This document shows positions 1 to 5,575 of a stretch of 5,576 nt of DNA, piece after piece. The notes beneath the pieces were generated by a model. The model had not been told where the DNA came from. It saw only the letters and a program-made list of their open reading frames with translations, and did no database searches. This DNA is from Candidatus Egaibacter danicus (lineage in GTDB: Bacteria; Pseudomonadota; Gammaproteobacteria; Burkholderiales; Burkholderiaceae): positions 1-5,576 of the forward strand of contig JAABRC010000149.1 of assembly GCA_011391115.1 (NCBI GenBank). Reading direction: 5' to 3'. Made by a program: the position numbers and the translations under genes. Position 1 is the first letter of the stretch. Each line of letters opens with the position of its first letter.

Positions 1-2
1 TA

Positions 3-854
3 AGTACCCTGCCATGGTGGTTCTGGCCGCTGGCCTTGTTTGTCACCTGCTTTTTTATCGGCATTGTGGCCGTGCCTGCTGGTATTGGCGGAGGCACCTT
101 GTTCGTTCCCATCGTCGGCGGGTTCTTTCCCTTTCATCTGGACTTTGTGCGGGGTGCTGGTTTGCTGGTTGCACTGGCCAGCGCACTCGCAGCCGGGCCG
201 ATGCTGCTTCGCGGCGGACTGTCCAGTCTGCGCCTGGCGTTGCCACTGGCACTACTGGCCTGCATGAGTTCCATCGCAGGGGCGCTGTTGGGGCTGGCGC
301 TACCTGCATCGATGATCCAGACTGCGCTGGGCATGATCGTGCTGGGTATCGTGACACTCATGCTGATGTCAAAGAAATCAGAGTTTCCGTACGTGGCGCA
401 AGCCGACCGGTTGTCCTCAGCACTGGGAATTCACGGAGTTTTTGTCGATGGCGCCTCCAATCGAACCATAGACTGGCAGGTGCATCGCACACCCTTAGGT
501 CTAGCGCTGTTTTTGGTCATCGGCGTCATGGCCGGAATGTTTGGCATTGGAGCGGGTTGGGCCAACGTGCCTGCGCTGAATCTGCTGATGGGCGCTCCGC
601 TGAAGGTCTCCGCAGGCACATCGGGGCTGGTGCTGTCGCTGGTGGACTCATCCGCCGCGTGGGTCTACCTGAACCGAGGCGCGGTGTTGCCGATGATCGC
701 AGTGCCCTCGGTGGTGGGCATGATGCTGGGAGCTCGCATCGGCGCGCGCCTGCTCCATGTGCTCAAGGGTTCCGTCATTCGCAAAATGGTTATCGCCTTG
801 CTGCTGTTTGCGGGTATTCGTGCCTTGCTCAAAGGCTTGGGGCTGTGGGTGTGA
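3..854 (+). CDS. TauE/SafE family inner membrane anion exporter, 5'-partial
   Basis: Membrane permease of the sulfite exporter TauE/SafE family, whose members move sulfite, sulfonates or other organic anions across the inner membrane; the substrate here is unknown. The frame is open to the left edge and reads STLPWWFWPLALF before a possible TTG start at 36, so the true start most likely lies upstream. The ATG at 14 is in another frame. Numbering from the TTG (272 aa), the protein shows the two-fold repeat of the family: GIGGGTLFVP at residues 17-25 region and GIGAGWANVP at about 170-179, each in a hydrophobic helix and followed by further helices. A hydrophilic linker at about 112-152 joins the halves. 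The stop overlaps the ribosome binding site of the next gene (GAGGA, 853-857), which suggests translational coupling. The family is clear; the transported compound is not. Confidence 0.87.
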   Translation, partial: STLPWWFWPLALFVTCFFIGIVAVPAGIGGGTLFVPIVGGFFPFHLDFVRGAGLLVALASALAAGPMLLRGGLSSLRLALPLALLACMSSIAGALLGLALPASMIQTALGMIVLGIVTLMLMSKKSEFPYVAQADRLSSALGIHGVFVDGASNRTIDWQVHRTPLGLALFLVIGVMAGMFGIGAGWANVPALNLLMGAPLKVSAGTSGLVLSLVDSSAAWVYLNRGAVLPMIAVPSVVGMMLGARIGARLLHVLKGSVIRKMVIALLLFAGIRALLKGLGLWV

Positions 855-867
855 GGACGAAAGATCG

Positions 868-1296
868 ATGAACGACGCCAGTTCCACGCACGCCCAGCAG
901 CAGCAAGCCGAGGCTTCCCGCTATGCGCTCCTGCTGGATTGGGGTACGCGCATCGGCCTGTTGGCGCTGGTCATCAGTTTCGCAGCCTACCTGTTCGGGT
1001 GGCTCATGCCCCATGTACCTCTGGAGCAGTTACCCGGTGTCTGGAGCCTGCCGGTAGCTACCTACCTGGAGCGCACTGCTACGCCCACGGGATGGGCGTG
1101 GCTGACCTTGGCCTACAAGGGGGACTTGTCCAACCTGATCGGCATTGCGTTGCTGGCGGGCTGCTCACTGCCCCCGTTGCTGGGCCTGATCCCCCTCTAT
1201 CTGAAACGGCGCGACTATGCCTATGCAGGCATCAGTGCCTTCGTGGCCATGGTACTCGTGCTGGCTGCTTCGGGCATTCTGACAGGAGGACATTGA
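868..1296 (+). CDS. Small DUF1634-like membrane protein
   Basis: A 142-residue protein starting at ATG 868 behind GAGGA (853-857). An in-frame ATG at 757 lies deep inside the preceding gene and is not used. It has a short polar, glutamine-rich N-terminus (about 1-20) and then three hydrophobic stretches, at about 27-48, 89-111 and 118-138. The motif KRRDYAYAGI between the last two resembles the RDRxYVAI-like turn of DUF1634 proteins. DUF1634 genes commonly sit directly after TauE/SafE genes, as here (13-base gap), so this is probably a partner or accessory subunit of the exporter. That role is inferred from neighbourhood; no biochemical function of the domain is known to me. The family call rests on size, topology, the short motif and context. 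Confidence 0.68.
   Translation: MNDASSTHAQQQQAEASRYALLLDWGTRIGLLALVISFAAYLFGWLMPHVPLEQLPGVWSLPVATYLERTATPTGWAWLTLAYKGDLSNLIGIALLAGCSLPPLLGLIPLYLKRRDYAYAGISAFVAMVLVLAASGILTGGH
1282..1290 (+). promoter_or_regulatory. Strong ribosome binding site for the Usp gene
   Basis: AGGAGG (1284-1289) lies inside the last codons of the DUF1634-like gene, nine bases before ATG 1299. It fixes the start of the universal stress protein at 1299, although its frame is open back to about 939. Only two bases separate the upstream stop from this start, so the two genes are probably translated from one message. Confidence 0.8.
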
Positions 1297-1298
1297 AC

Positions 1299-2123
1299 AT
1301 GCCGGAACTCTTTACGCGCCTGTTACTGGCTACCGAACACACTGAATTTGACACCGGCGCTGAAAAAGTGGCCCTGGCAATGGCAAAACGCTGCCAACTG
1401 CCGCTGGTCACGGTCCTCCCGCTGGTAAGCAATCCGGAATATGAAGCTCTGGCTCCCCAGATTGCAGCAAGAGACGAGCGTGACGCGGCCGACAAGATCA
1501 CCCGGTTGCGCGCACAAGCGGTTGCCGTGGGTGTTGCCATCGATTTGCGCGTACGGCGTGGTGAAGAGCCCTACCGCGAGATCGTTGATGAAGCGAAGGA
1601 ACAAGGTTCGGAGCTGATCATCATCCGGCGTCGGGGAAAACGGAGCTTTCTGGCCAACTTGCTGGTCGGCGAGATGGTCAGCAAGGTGGTGGCGCACGCC
1701 CCGTGCCACGTATTGATCGTGCCACAGGATGGGCGCATGTGGAACCAGCGCGTGCTGGTGGCGGCGGAGCCGATGCCCCAAGGCCGCCAGATCATCGCTA
1801 CTGCCGTAGCGGTCGCAGCCCAATGCGGACTCCCGCTGCATCTGGTGAGCGTTGTGCCGGCTGAGGGGTTGCGCCCGCAGGCAGACGCATTCATCAACGA
1901 AATGACGAACAAGGCGCGGTTGGGTGGCGTTACAGCACAGGGAGAGGTGCGAACCGGAAAATCGTTCACGGAAATTCTGAACTCGGCGACCACGTGTCAG
2001 GCTGACCTGATCGTTATCGGTAGTCGCGGTGACAACCGCATCGGCCGGGCCTTGGTCGGCGGCGTTGCTCAGAAGGTGATGGGACTCTCTGAACACCCGG
2101 TGCTGGTTCTGCATCTTCCATAG
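1299..2123 (+). CDS. Tandem-domain universal stress protein (UspA family)
   Basis: A 274-residue cytosolic protein made of two Usp folds, at about 1-142 and 149-274. Each begins with a beta strand (FTRLLLATE; QRVLVAAEP) and ends with the signature region: HAPCHVLIVP at 133-142 and SEHPVLVLHLP at 264-274. The ATP-binding motif of the family is G-2x-G-9x-G(S/T). The second domain has GSRG (241-244), nine residues, then GG (254-255), so it is nearly intact. The first has RRRG (110-113), ten residues, then GE, so it is degenerate. In both domains the usual Asp after the first strand is replaced by Glu. ATP binding, if any, is therefore more likely in the second half. Usp proteins often lie beside transporters and are thought to tune them or respond to energy stress; a link to the upstream exporter is inference from the two-base gap. 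Confidence 0.9.
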   Translation: MPELFTRLLLATEHTEFDTGAEKVALAMAKRCQLPLVTVLPLVSNPEYEALAPQIAARDERDAADKITRLRAQAVAVGVAIDLRVRRGEEPYREIVDEAKEQGSELIIIRRRGKRSFLANLLVGEMVSKVVAHAPCHVLIVPQDGRMWNQRVLVAAEPMPQGRQIIATAVAVAAQCGLPLHLVSVVPAEGLRPQADAFINEMTNKARLGGVTAQGEVRTGKSFTEILNSATTCQADLIVIGSRGDNRIGRALVGGVAQKVMGLSEHPVLVLHLP

Positions 2124-2141
2124 CCGAAGGAATTCTTCTCC

Positions 2142-2768
2142 ATGAGTGATGCACTGAACTATCTGCTCAAAGCACGCCCCGACGCGTTGGGCCACTACTT
2201 CGCATTTCTAAAGGATGCAGGCAAACACCTGGACCCCAAGACCAGGAACCTTATTTCGGTCATCACCAAAGTCCATGCACAAACCGAACGCGGTTTTCGC
2301 CAATATCTGGGACGCGCCCTGCGCGAGGGATGTACTCCCGTGGAAGTTCTGGATGCGCTGCTGATGGCATTTCCGACGTTGGGGCTGGCCAGGATTATCT
2401 GGGCCGTGGACATCATTCTGGACATGAATATCCCCGAATTCCATCCCGACGCATTGACCCGCCCGGGTGAATGGCACGACGTGATGGCAAGTGCCGATGT
2501 CAGGGACGGTGAAGTCACACGTACCGAATGCGACGGTCACGGCCTGTTCGTGTATCGCGACAAGAAATCTTTTCAGGTGTTCGACAGTCGGTGCCCCCAC
2601 CAAAGCACCGACATCCCCGAACTGGCGCTCCATGGCAGCACCTTGACCTGCCCCAAGCACCAATGGGAGTTCGATGCAACGAGCGGAGCCTGTATCAAAA
2701 AGGGCAACAGCCCGCTCAAACGCTTTGAATCGAAAGTCGCCAAAGGCCGTTTGCTGGCTTTCTGGTAA
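2142..2768 (+). CDS. CMD/AhpD-like domain fused to a Rieske [2Fe-2S] domain
   Basis: A 208-residue protein without signal peptide or membrane segment, so probably cytosolic. The start at ATG 2142 is preceded by AAGGA (2127-2131). Residues about 1-98 resemble the all-helical carboxymuconolactone decarboxylase/AhpD fold (TRNLISVITKVHAQ, then ALREGCTPVEVLDALL). Residues about 110-208 are a Rieske domain with all four cluster ligands: C151 and H153 in CPHQ, and C170 and H173 in CPKHQW, separated by 16 residues, typical of ferredoxin-like Rieske proteins. In the CMD half the usual CxxC plus His of redox-active AhpD proteins aligns with T48-E-R-G51 and Y55. Peroxidase or disulfide chemistry is therefore unlikely, and that half may serve binding or oligomerisation. 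The Rieske half could pass electrons to an oxygenase or reductase, but none is encoded here. It follows the Usp gene by 18 bases. Confidence 0.85.
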   Translation: MSDALNYLLKARPDALGHYFAFLKDAGKHLDPKTRNLISVITKVHAQTERGFRQYLGRALREGCTPVEVLDALLMAFPTLGLARIIWAVDIILDMNIPEFHPDALTRPGEWHDVMASADVRDGEVTRTECDGHGLFVYRDKKSFQVFDSRCPHQSTDIPELALHGSTLTCPKHQWEFDATSGACIKKGNSPLKRFESKVAKGRLLAFW

Positions 2769-2858
2769 TTCACATCTGTCGCATTCGTCTAACTACCCAC
2801 CGATCACCATCCCAGTGAAAACCCGCGCTTCCATTCATTACTACACCAGGAGACCACC

Positions 2859-4076
2859 ATGAAAGCATCCAGAAAATTCCTTGCCCTGACCCCTCTTTGC
2901 GCGCTGCTTGCAGCCGCATCCGCACATGCCACCGACGGCTATTTCCCCCACGGTTACGGCATGAAAGCCAAAGGCATGGGCGGCGCCTCGGTGGCGATGA
3001 CGGACAACGCCTTTGCCGGGGCCAATAACCCGGCAACTGCTGCTTGGGCGGGCAACCGCATCGAAGCCGGGGTAGAACTGTTCATGCCCGACCGCTCAGC
3101 CTCAAGCGGAGGTGCATCGGCCGATAGCGACAGCAACCTGTTCCTGGTGCCCGAGTTCGGCTACAACCGCGCCATCAGCGACAAACTGGGTGTGGGCGTC
3201 ACCGTGTACGGCAACGGCGGTATGAATACGGACTATCCGGTCAATTTCTTCGGCGGCACGCCGCCTCTGGGCATCAACCTGCTGCAGCTGATAGTGGCCC
3301 CGACCGTGGCCTACAAGATCAGCGACAACCATTCCGTGGGCGTATCACCCCTGCTGGTGTACCAAAAGTTCAAGGCAGAAGGACTCTCCCCATTTGCTGG
3401 CTTTTCTGCCAACGCCAGTGCGCTGACCAACAACGGCTATGACTCCAGCAGCGGTATTGGTGTGCGCCTGGGCTACCTGGGCAAGCTCAATGACCAGGTG
3501 AGCATTGGTGCGGCCTATTCGCCCAAGATTTCGATGTCCAAATTCTCCAAATACGCCGGCCTGTTTGCGGGTGGCGGAGACTTCGATATCCCCGAAAATT
3601 ACACACTGGGCGCGACCCTGCAGGCCACGTCCAGTGTGCTGTTGGCACTGGACTACCAGCGCATCAACTACAGCGGTGTTGCCGCCGTCGGCAACCCGAG
3701 CAACAACCTGCTGCTGGGCAAACCGTTGGGCGCAGCCGATGGGCCGGGCTTTGGTTGGTCTGATGTCAATGTCTGGAAGCTGGGCGTGCAATGGCAGGCC
3801 ACACCGAAGCTGACGATGCGTGCCGGCATCAATGTGGGGGACAACCCGATCAAGAGCGCGGATGTGACTTTCAACATCCTGGCGCCCGGAGTCATCACCA
3901 AACATTACACGCTGGGTGGAACCTACGCTTTGTCGAACACGTCGGAGGTGAGCTTCTCCTTCATGTATGCGCCTTCGAACTCCGTATCAGGTGCCAATCT
4001 GCTTGGCGCCCCTGGTAGCGACACTATCCGCATGTCCCAGAAGGCTCTGGGCGTTCAGTACGGCTGGAGGTTCTGA
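2859..4076 (+). CDS. FadL/OmpP1/TodX-type outer membrane channel
   Basis: A 405-residue protein of the FadL/OmpP1/TodX family, 14-stranded outer membrane barrels with an N-terminal plug that admit hydrophobic compounds such as fatty acids or aromatic hydrocarbons. The ATG at 2859 follows AGGAGA (2848-2853). Residues 1-24 form a signal peptide (basic KASRK, hydrophobic core, AHA cleavage site before TDG). The mature N-terminus GYGMKAKGMGGAS leads into NNPAT (56-60), the NPA plug motif. The rest alternates beta-strand-like segments with Asn/Gly/Ser-rich loops, and the chain ends in WRF with the terminal Phe expected of outer membrane barrels. It is slightly shorter than E. coli FadL. It follows the CMD-Rieske gene by 90 bases, with no convincing promoter between them, and is closed by a stem-loop. 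Its neighbours suggest uptake or release of an organic compound; the ligand is unknown. Confidence 0.92.
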   Translation: MKASRKFLALTPLCALLAAASAHATDGYFPHGYGMKAKGMGGASVAMTDNAFAGANNPATAAWAGNRIEAGVELFMPDRSASSGGASADSDSNLFLVPEFGYNRAISDKLGVGVTVYGNGGMNTDYPVNFFGGTPPLGINLLQLIVAPTVAYKISDNHSVGVSPLLVYQKFKAEGLSPFAGFSANASALTNNGYDSSSGIGVRLGYLGKLNDQVSIGAAYSPKISMSKFSKYAGLFAGGGDFDIPENYTLGATLQATSSVLLALDYQRINYSGVAAVGNPSNNLLLGKPLGAADGPGFGWSDVNVWKLGVQWQATPKLTMRAGINVGDNPIKSADVTFNILAPGVITKHYTLGGTYALSNTSEVSFSFMYAPSNSVSGANLLGAPGSDTIRMSQKALGVQYGWRF

Positions 4077-4078
4077 TG

Positions 4079-4113
4079 AAACAAGGGCGGGATCTCCGAT
4101 CCTGCCCTTGTTT
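4079..4113 (+). terminator. Rho-independent-type terminator after the FadL gene
   Basis: A 15-bp stem starts two bases after the TGA stop. The left arm is AAACAAGGGCGGGA (4079-4092) and the right arm TCCTGCCCTTGTTT (4100-4113), with one G-T wobble (4089/4103). T4093-A4099 adds a pair and leaves the five-base loop CTCCG. The A-rich start and T-rich end of the stem make it symmetrical, so it might also stop transcription from the other strand. The T tract after the stem is short and interrupted. Confidence 0.87.
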
Positions 4114-4142
4114 GCCGGCCTGATTTGAAGTCTTATCTTGAA

Positions 4143-4173
4143 ACCCATTCACTATGGGAACACTTCAATGGGT
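4143..4173. repeat. Small inverted repeat with two alternative pairings
   Basis: ACCCATT (4143-4149) pairs perfectly with AATGGGT (4167-4173) across a 17-base loop. The inner CCCAT (4144-4148) can instead pair with ATGGG (4154-4158) across a five-base loop. The two structures exclude each other. There is no gene close downstream on the + strand other than the tRNA, so a regulatory role is doubtful and chance is possible. Confidence 0.35.
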
Positions 4174-4185
4174 ACAGAAATTGGT

Positions 4186-4257
4186 GATTGCTATTAAATA
4201 CATAGCTGGTCACGCATATTTCACGGGGGCTAGAAGCCTGAAATGCCTATAAAAGGC
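4186..4257. repeat. Candidate Comamonadaceae dispersed intergenic repeat
   Basis: This block contains three short inverted repeats in a row: GCTAT (4190-4194) with ATAGC (4202-4206), GGCT (4228-4231) with AGCC (4235-4238), and GCCT (4245-4248) with AGGC (4254-4257). The phrase GCTATTAAATACATAGCTG followed by a CGCATATT...GCTAGAAGCCT pattern resembles, from memory, a short intergenic element found in many copies in Rhodoferax, Polaromonas and relatives. The hairpins are seen directly; the repeat identity is recollection, and only one copy lies in this window. Confidence 0.5.
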
Positions 4258-4335
4258 GCGAAATCAAGCCTCAAACTGCAGGCGCAATTGCCGGATATGG
4301 CTCATCGCCATCTCGGACATCAGTAACTTGGCAGC

Positions 4336-4364
4336 ATGACCAACGGTGCAAAGCCAGCTAAAAT
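4336..4364 (+). promoter_or_regulatory. Sigma70-type promoter for tRNA-Ser
   Basis: ATGACC (4336-4341, four of six to TTGACA) and TAAAAT (4359-4364, five of six to TATAAT) are separated by 17 bases. Transcription would start near 4371, only about three bases before the mature tRNA 5' end, so the leader removed by RNase P would be very short. Confidence 0.6.
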
Positions 4365-4373
4365 GATCAGCTT

Positions 4374-4463
4374 GGAAGCTTGGCCGAGCGGTTTAAGGCA
4401 CCGGTCTTGAAAACCGGCGAGGATGTGAGTCCTCCGTGAGTTCGAATCTCACAGCTTCCGCCA
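4374..4463 (+). tRNA. tRNA-Ser (anticodon UGA)
   Basis: A 90-base class II tRNA including an encoded CCA (4461-4463). The acceptor stem GGAAGCT (4374-4380) pairs fully with AGCTTCC (4453-4459), and the discriminator is G4460. The anticodon stem CCGGT/ACCGG encloses the loop CTTGAAA (4406-4412), with anticodon TGA at 4408-4410, reading UCA and other UCN serine codons. The long variable arm contains GAGGA/TCCTC, as required for serine tRNAs. The T arm is GTGAG-TTCGAAT-CTCAC. The sequence is very close to the E. coli UGA serine tRNA outside the lower acceptor stem, variable arm and T stem. It stands alone, with its own promoter. Confidence 0.98.
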
Positions 4464-4572
4464 GCTAACTCGACTTTGCAATTGTTTTACAAATGCCTCG
4501 TCAGCTGATAACCACAATATCCCGTTGTTGGTGTCAATAGTGTCACCCATACCTTTTCGCCCGGGATCCAGC

Positions 4573-5076
4573 ATGGGAAAAAAACTTCCGACAACCTTGA
4601 TGGTGCTTTGCACACTTTCCTGGTCTGCCCTCGCCCAGACAGACACGCCTGCGAACAGTCGATGGAGCTGGCTACCCTGGTTGAAGGACAAGGCCCCTGC
4701 TGTCAGCACGGTCAGCACCGCTTCCGGATGGACGCGATACTTTGCGAACCAGGTCGTATTTATCCCCGGCATCGGCCCGTTGGTCAACAACGACTGCAGT
4801 GTCTACCCGAATTTTTGCGCTCGCGTACTGCCCGACGGCAGAATCGACGCCCCAGGTTACAGTCCGATCGGTGGGTTTGGTGGCAGGAGGATATTTGATG
4901 CCCCGGTAGGTAACACCCCGGTTCCTTACGTAGTAGTTGGCTGCTCCAGTCCGAACCCAATCCAGAACTGGATTGGCCCGATATTCACCGATGAGCAAAA
5001 GGCAAAAACACTGCCACCGGGTTCATGGGGCCTCATTGCAAACCCAGCCTTTGTACCGTGCGAAAGTAACCGTTAA
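4573..5076 (+). CDS. Small exported protein of unknown function with four cysteines
   Basis: I do not recognise this protein. The chosen ATG at 4573 gives 167 residues and puts a good Sec signal peptide at the N-terminus: MGKK, a hydrophobic core, and ALA (19-21) before Gln22. The frame is open to a TTG at 4525, but that start would place the signal peptide internally. The ribosome binding site is weak (GGGA at 4563-4566). The mature part begins with a Trp-rich stretch (WSWLPW, 31-36). A Gly/Pro/Asn-rich, presumably beta-rich body follows, with VVFIPGIGPLVNNDC (61-75), GYSPIGGFGGRRIFD (95-109) and PYVVVGCSSPNP (118-129). Cys 75, 82, 124 and 163 could form two disulfides in the periplasm. There is no lipobox and no C-terminal anchor. 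It lies just downstream of tRNA-Ser and converges on hemW, without operon partners. Confidence 0.75.
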   Translation: MGKKLPTTLMVLCTLSWSALAQTDTPANSRWSWLPWLKDKAPAVSTVSTASGWTRYFANQVVFIPGIGPLVNNDCSVYPNFCARVLPDGRIDAPGYSPIGGFGGRRIFDAPVGNTPVPYVVVGCSSPNPIQNWIGPIFTDEQKAKTLPPGSWGLIANPAFVPCESNR

Positions 5077-5084
5077 GGTTATTC

Positions 5085-5101
5085 CTGACCCAGTGGGTCA
5101 G
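5085..5101. terminator. Palindromic stem-loop between convergent genes, abutting the hemW stop
   Basis: CTGACCCAGTGGGTCAG is a perfect inverted repeat around G5093, forming a seven-bp stem with a three-base loop. It lies eight bases after the stop of the exported-protein gene and ends exactly where the hemW stop codon (5102-5104) begins. The position between convergent genes suggests a two-way terminator or a 3'-end-protecting hairpin. No T run follows on either strand, so it is not a classic Rho-independent terminator. Confidence 0.5.
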
Positions 5102-5575
5102 TCATCCAAGCAAAAACAATGCCTGCAAATCGCTCAAAAAATCAAACCCACGAACGGTGGGTTTGACGCGATTAAAGTCCCGCTCGATCAGCCCCTTGTG
5201 TTCAGCCTGTTGCAGCCCAGATTGAACAGCGCTGATCGGCAGGCCAGTGCGCTCTGAAAACTGCGTCAAGCTGAAACCGTTTCGCAAGCGCAGGGCATTG
5301 AGCATGAACTCAAATGGCAATTCCGCGCGGCTAACCTCTTCTTCTTGAGCAACCGGCTGGCCAGACAGGGCATGGGTCATGTACAACCGGGGCTCCCGAA
5401 AACGCACCTGGCGAACCACACGATGGGCAAAGCTGAGTTTGCTGTGCGCGCCTGCTCCGATGCCCAGATAGTCGCCAAATTGCCAGTAGTTCAGGTTGTG
5501 AATGCAGCGGTGCCCGGGTTTGGCATAAGCCGAGACCTCGTAGCGGTCCAGCCCGGCGTCCTGCGTCAGTTCGGT
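5102..5575 (-). CDS. hemW: HemW heme chaperone (radical SAM family), C-terminal part
   Basis: The last 157 residues of HemW, the radical-SAM-type protein formerly annotated as oxygen-independent coproporphyrinogen III oxidase-like (YggW). It binds heme and passes it to target enzymes such as respiratory proteins. The 5' two-thirds, including the iron-sulfur CxxxCxxC motif, lie beyond the right edge. Recognition rests on the fragment reading RYEVSAYAKPGHRC, then HNLNYWQFGDYLGIGAGAHS, which matches the family core, and on the C-terminal winged-helix-like domain RAELPFEFMLNALRLRNGFS through the QQAEHKGLIERD region. Family members usually read GAHGK where this one has GAHSK, a small substitution. 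The reading frame is intact to TGA at 5104-5102, so the visible part shows no decay. Confidence 0.95.
   Translation of the reverse strand, partial: TELTQDAGLDRYEVSAYAKPGHRCIHNLNYWQFGDYLGIGAGAHSKLSFAHRVVRQVRFREPRLYMTHALSGQPVAQEEEVSRAELPFEFMLNALRLRNGFSLTQFSERTGLPISAVQSGLQQAEHKGLIERDFNRVKPTVRGFDFLSDLQALFLLG

Larger units (their letters stand above)
4114..4373. other. Non-coding region between the FadL terminator and tRNA-Ser
   Basis: About 260 bases with no credible gene on either strand. It is more A/T-rich than the flanking genes in its middle part. It holds an inverted repeat (4143-4173), a repeat-like block with three small hairpins (4186-4257) and the tRNA promoter (4336-4364). I see no known riboswitch or small RNA pattern. 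Confidence 0.7.

Noticed and set aside
14..871. A 285-codon + strand frame starting with ATG at 14
   Set aside because: It overlaps the TauE/SafE gene in another frame. Its product is Arg/Cys/His-rich, lacks membrane segments and resembles no family, while the overlapping frame shows the family's repeated motifs.
1323..2195. A 290-codon minus-strand frame
   Set aside because: It is antisense to the Usp gene, His/Arg/Gln-rich and without recognisable motifs. Such shadows are common opposite G+C-rich genes.
2769..2858. A possible promoter in the 90-base gap before the FadL-type gene (TTCACA at 2769)
   Set aside because: The only -10 candidate at a reasonable distance (TAACTA, 2790) matches poorly and the spacing is 15. 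I see no terminator or other signal in the gap.
3345..3905. A 186-codon minus-strand frame
   Set aside because: It lies wholly antisense to the FadL-type gene, has no motif or ribosome binding signal, and has the composition of a shadow.
4369..4383. Direct repeat AGCTTGG (4369-4375 and 4377-4383) across the tRNA 5' end
   Set aside because: The second copy is ordinary acceptor-stem and position-8/9 tRNA sequence. A seven-base match to the leader is probably chance and no element lies between the copies.
4486..4512. A possible promoter for the exported-protein gene (TTTACA 4486-4491 with GATAAC 4507-4512)
   Set aside because: The -35 is good but the spacer is only 15 bases and the -10 has four matches, so it is too weak to annotate.
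4560..4569. CCCGGGATCC, resembling a cloning-vector linker
   Set aside because: It is ten bases with no adjoining vector sequence, so coincidence is the simpler explanation.
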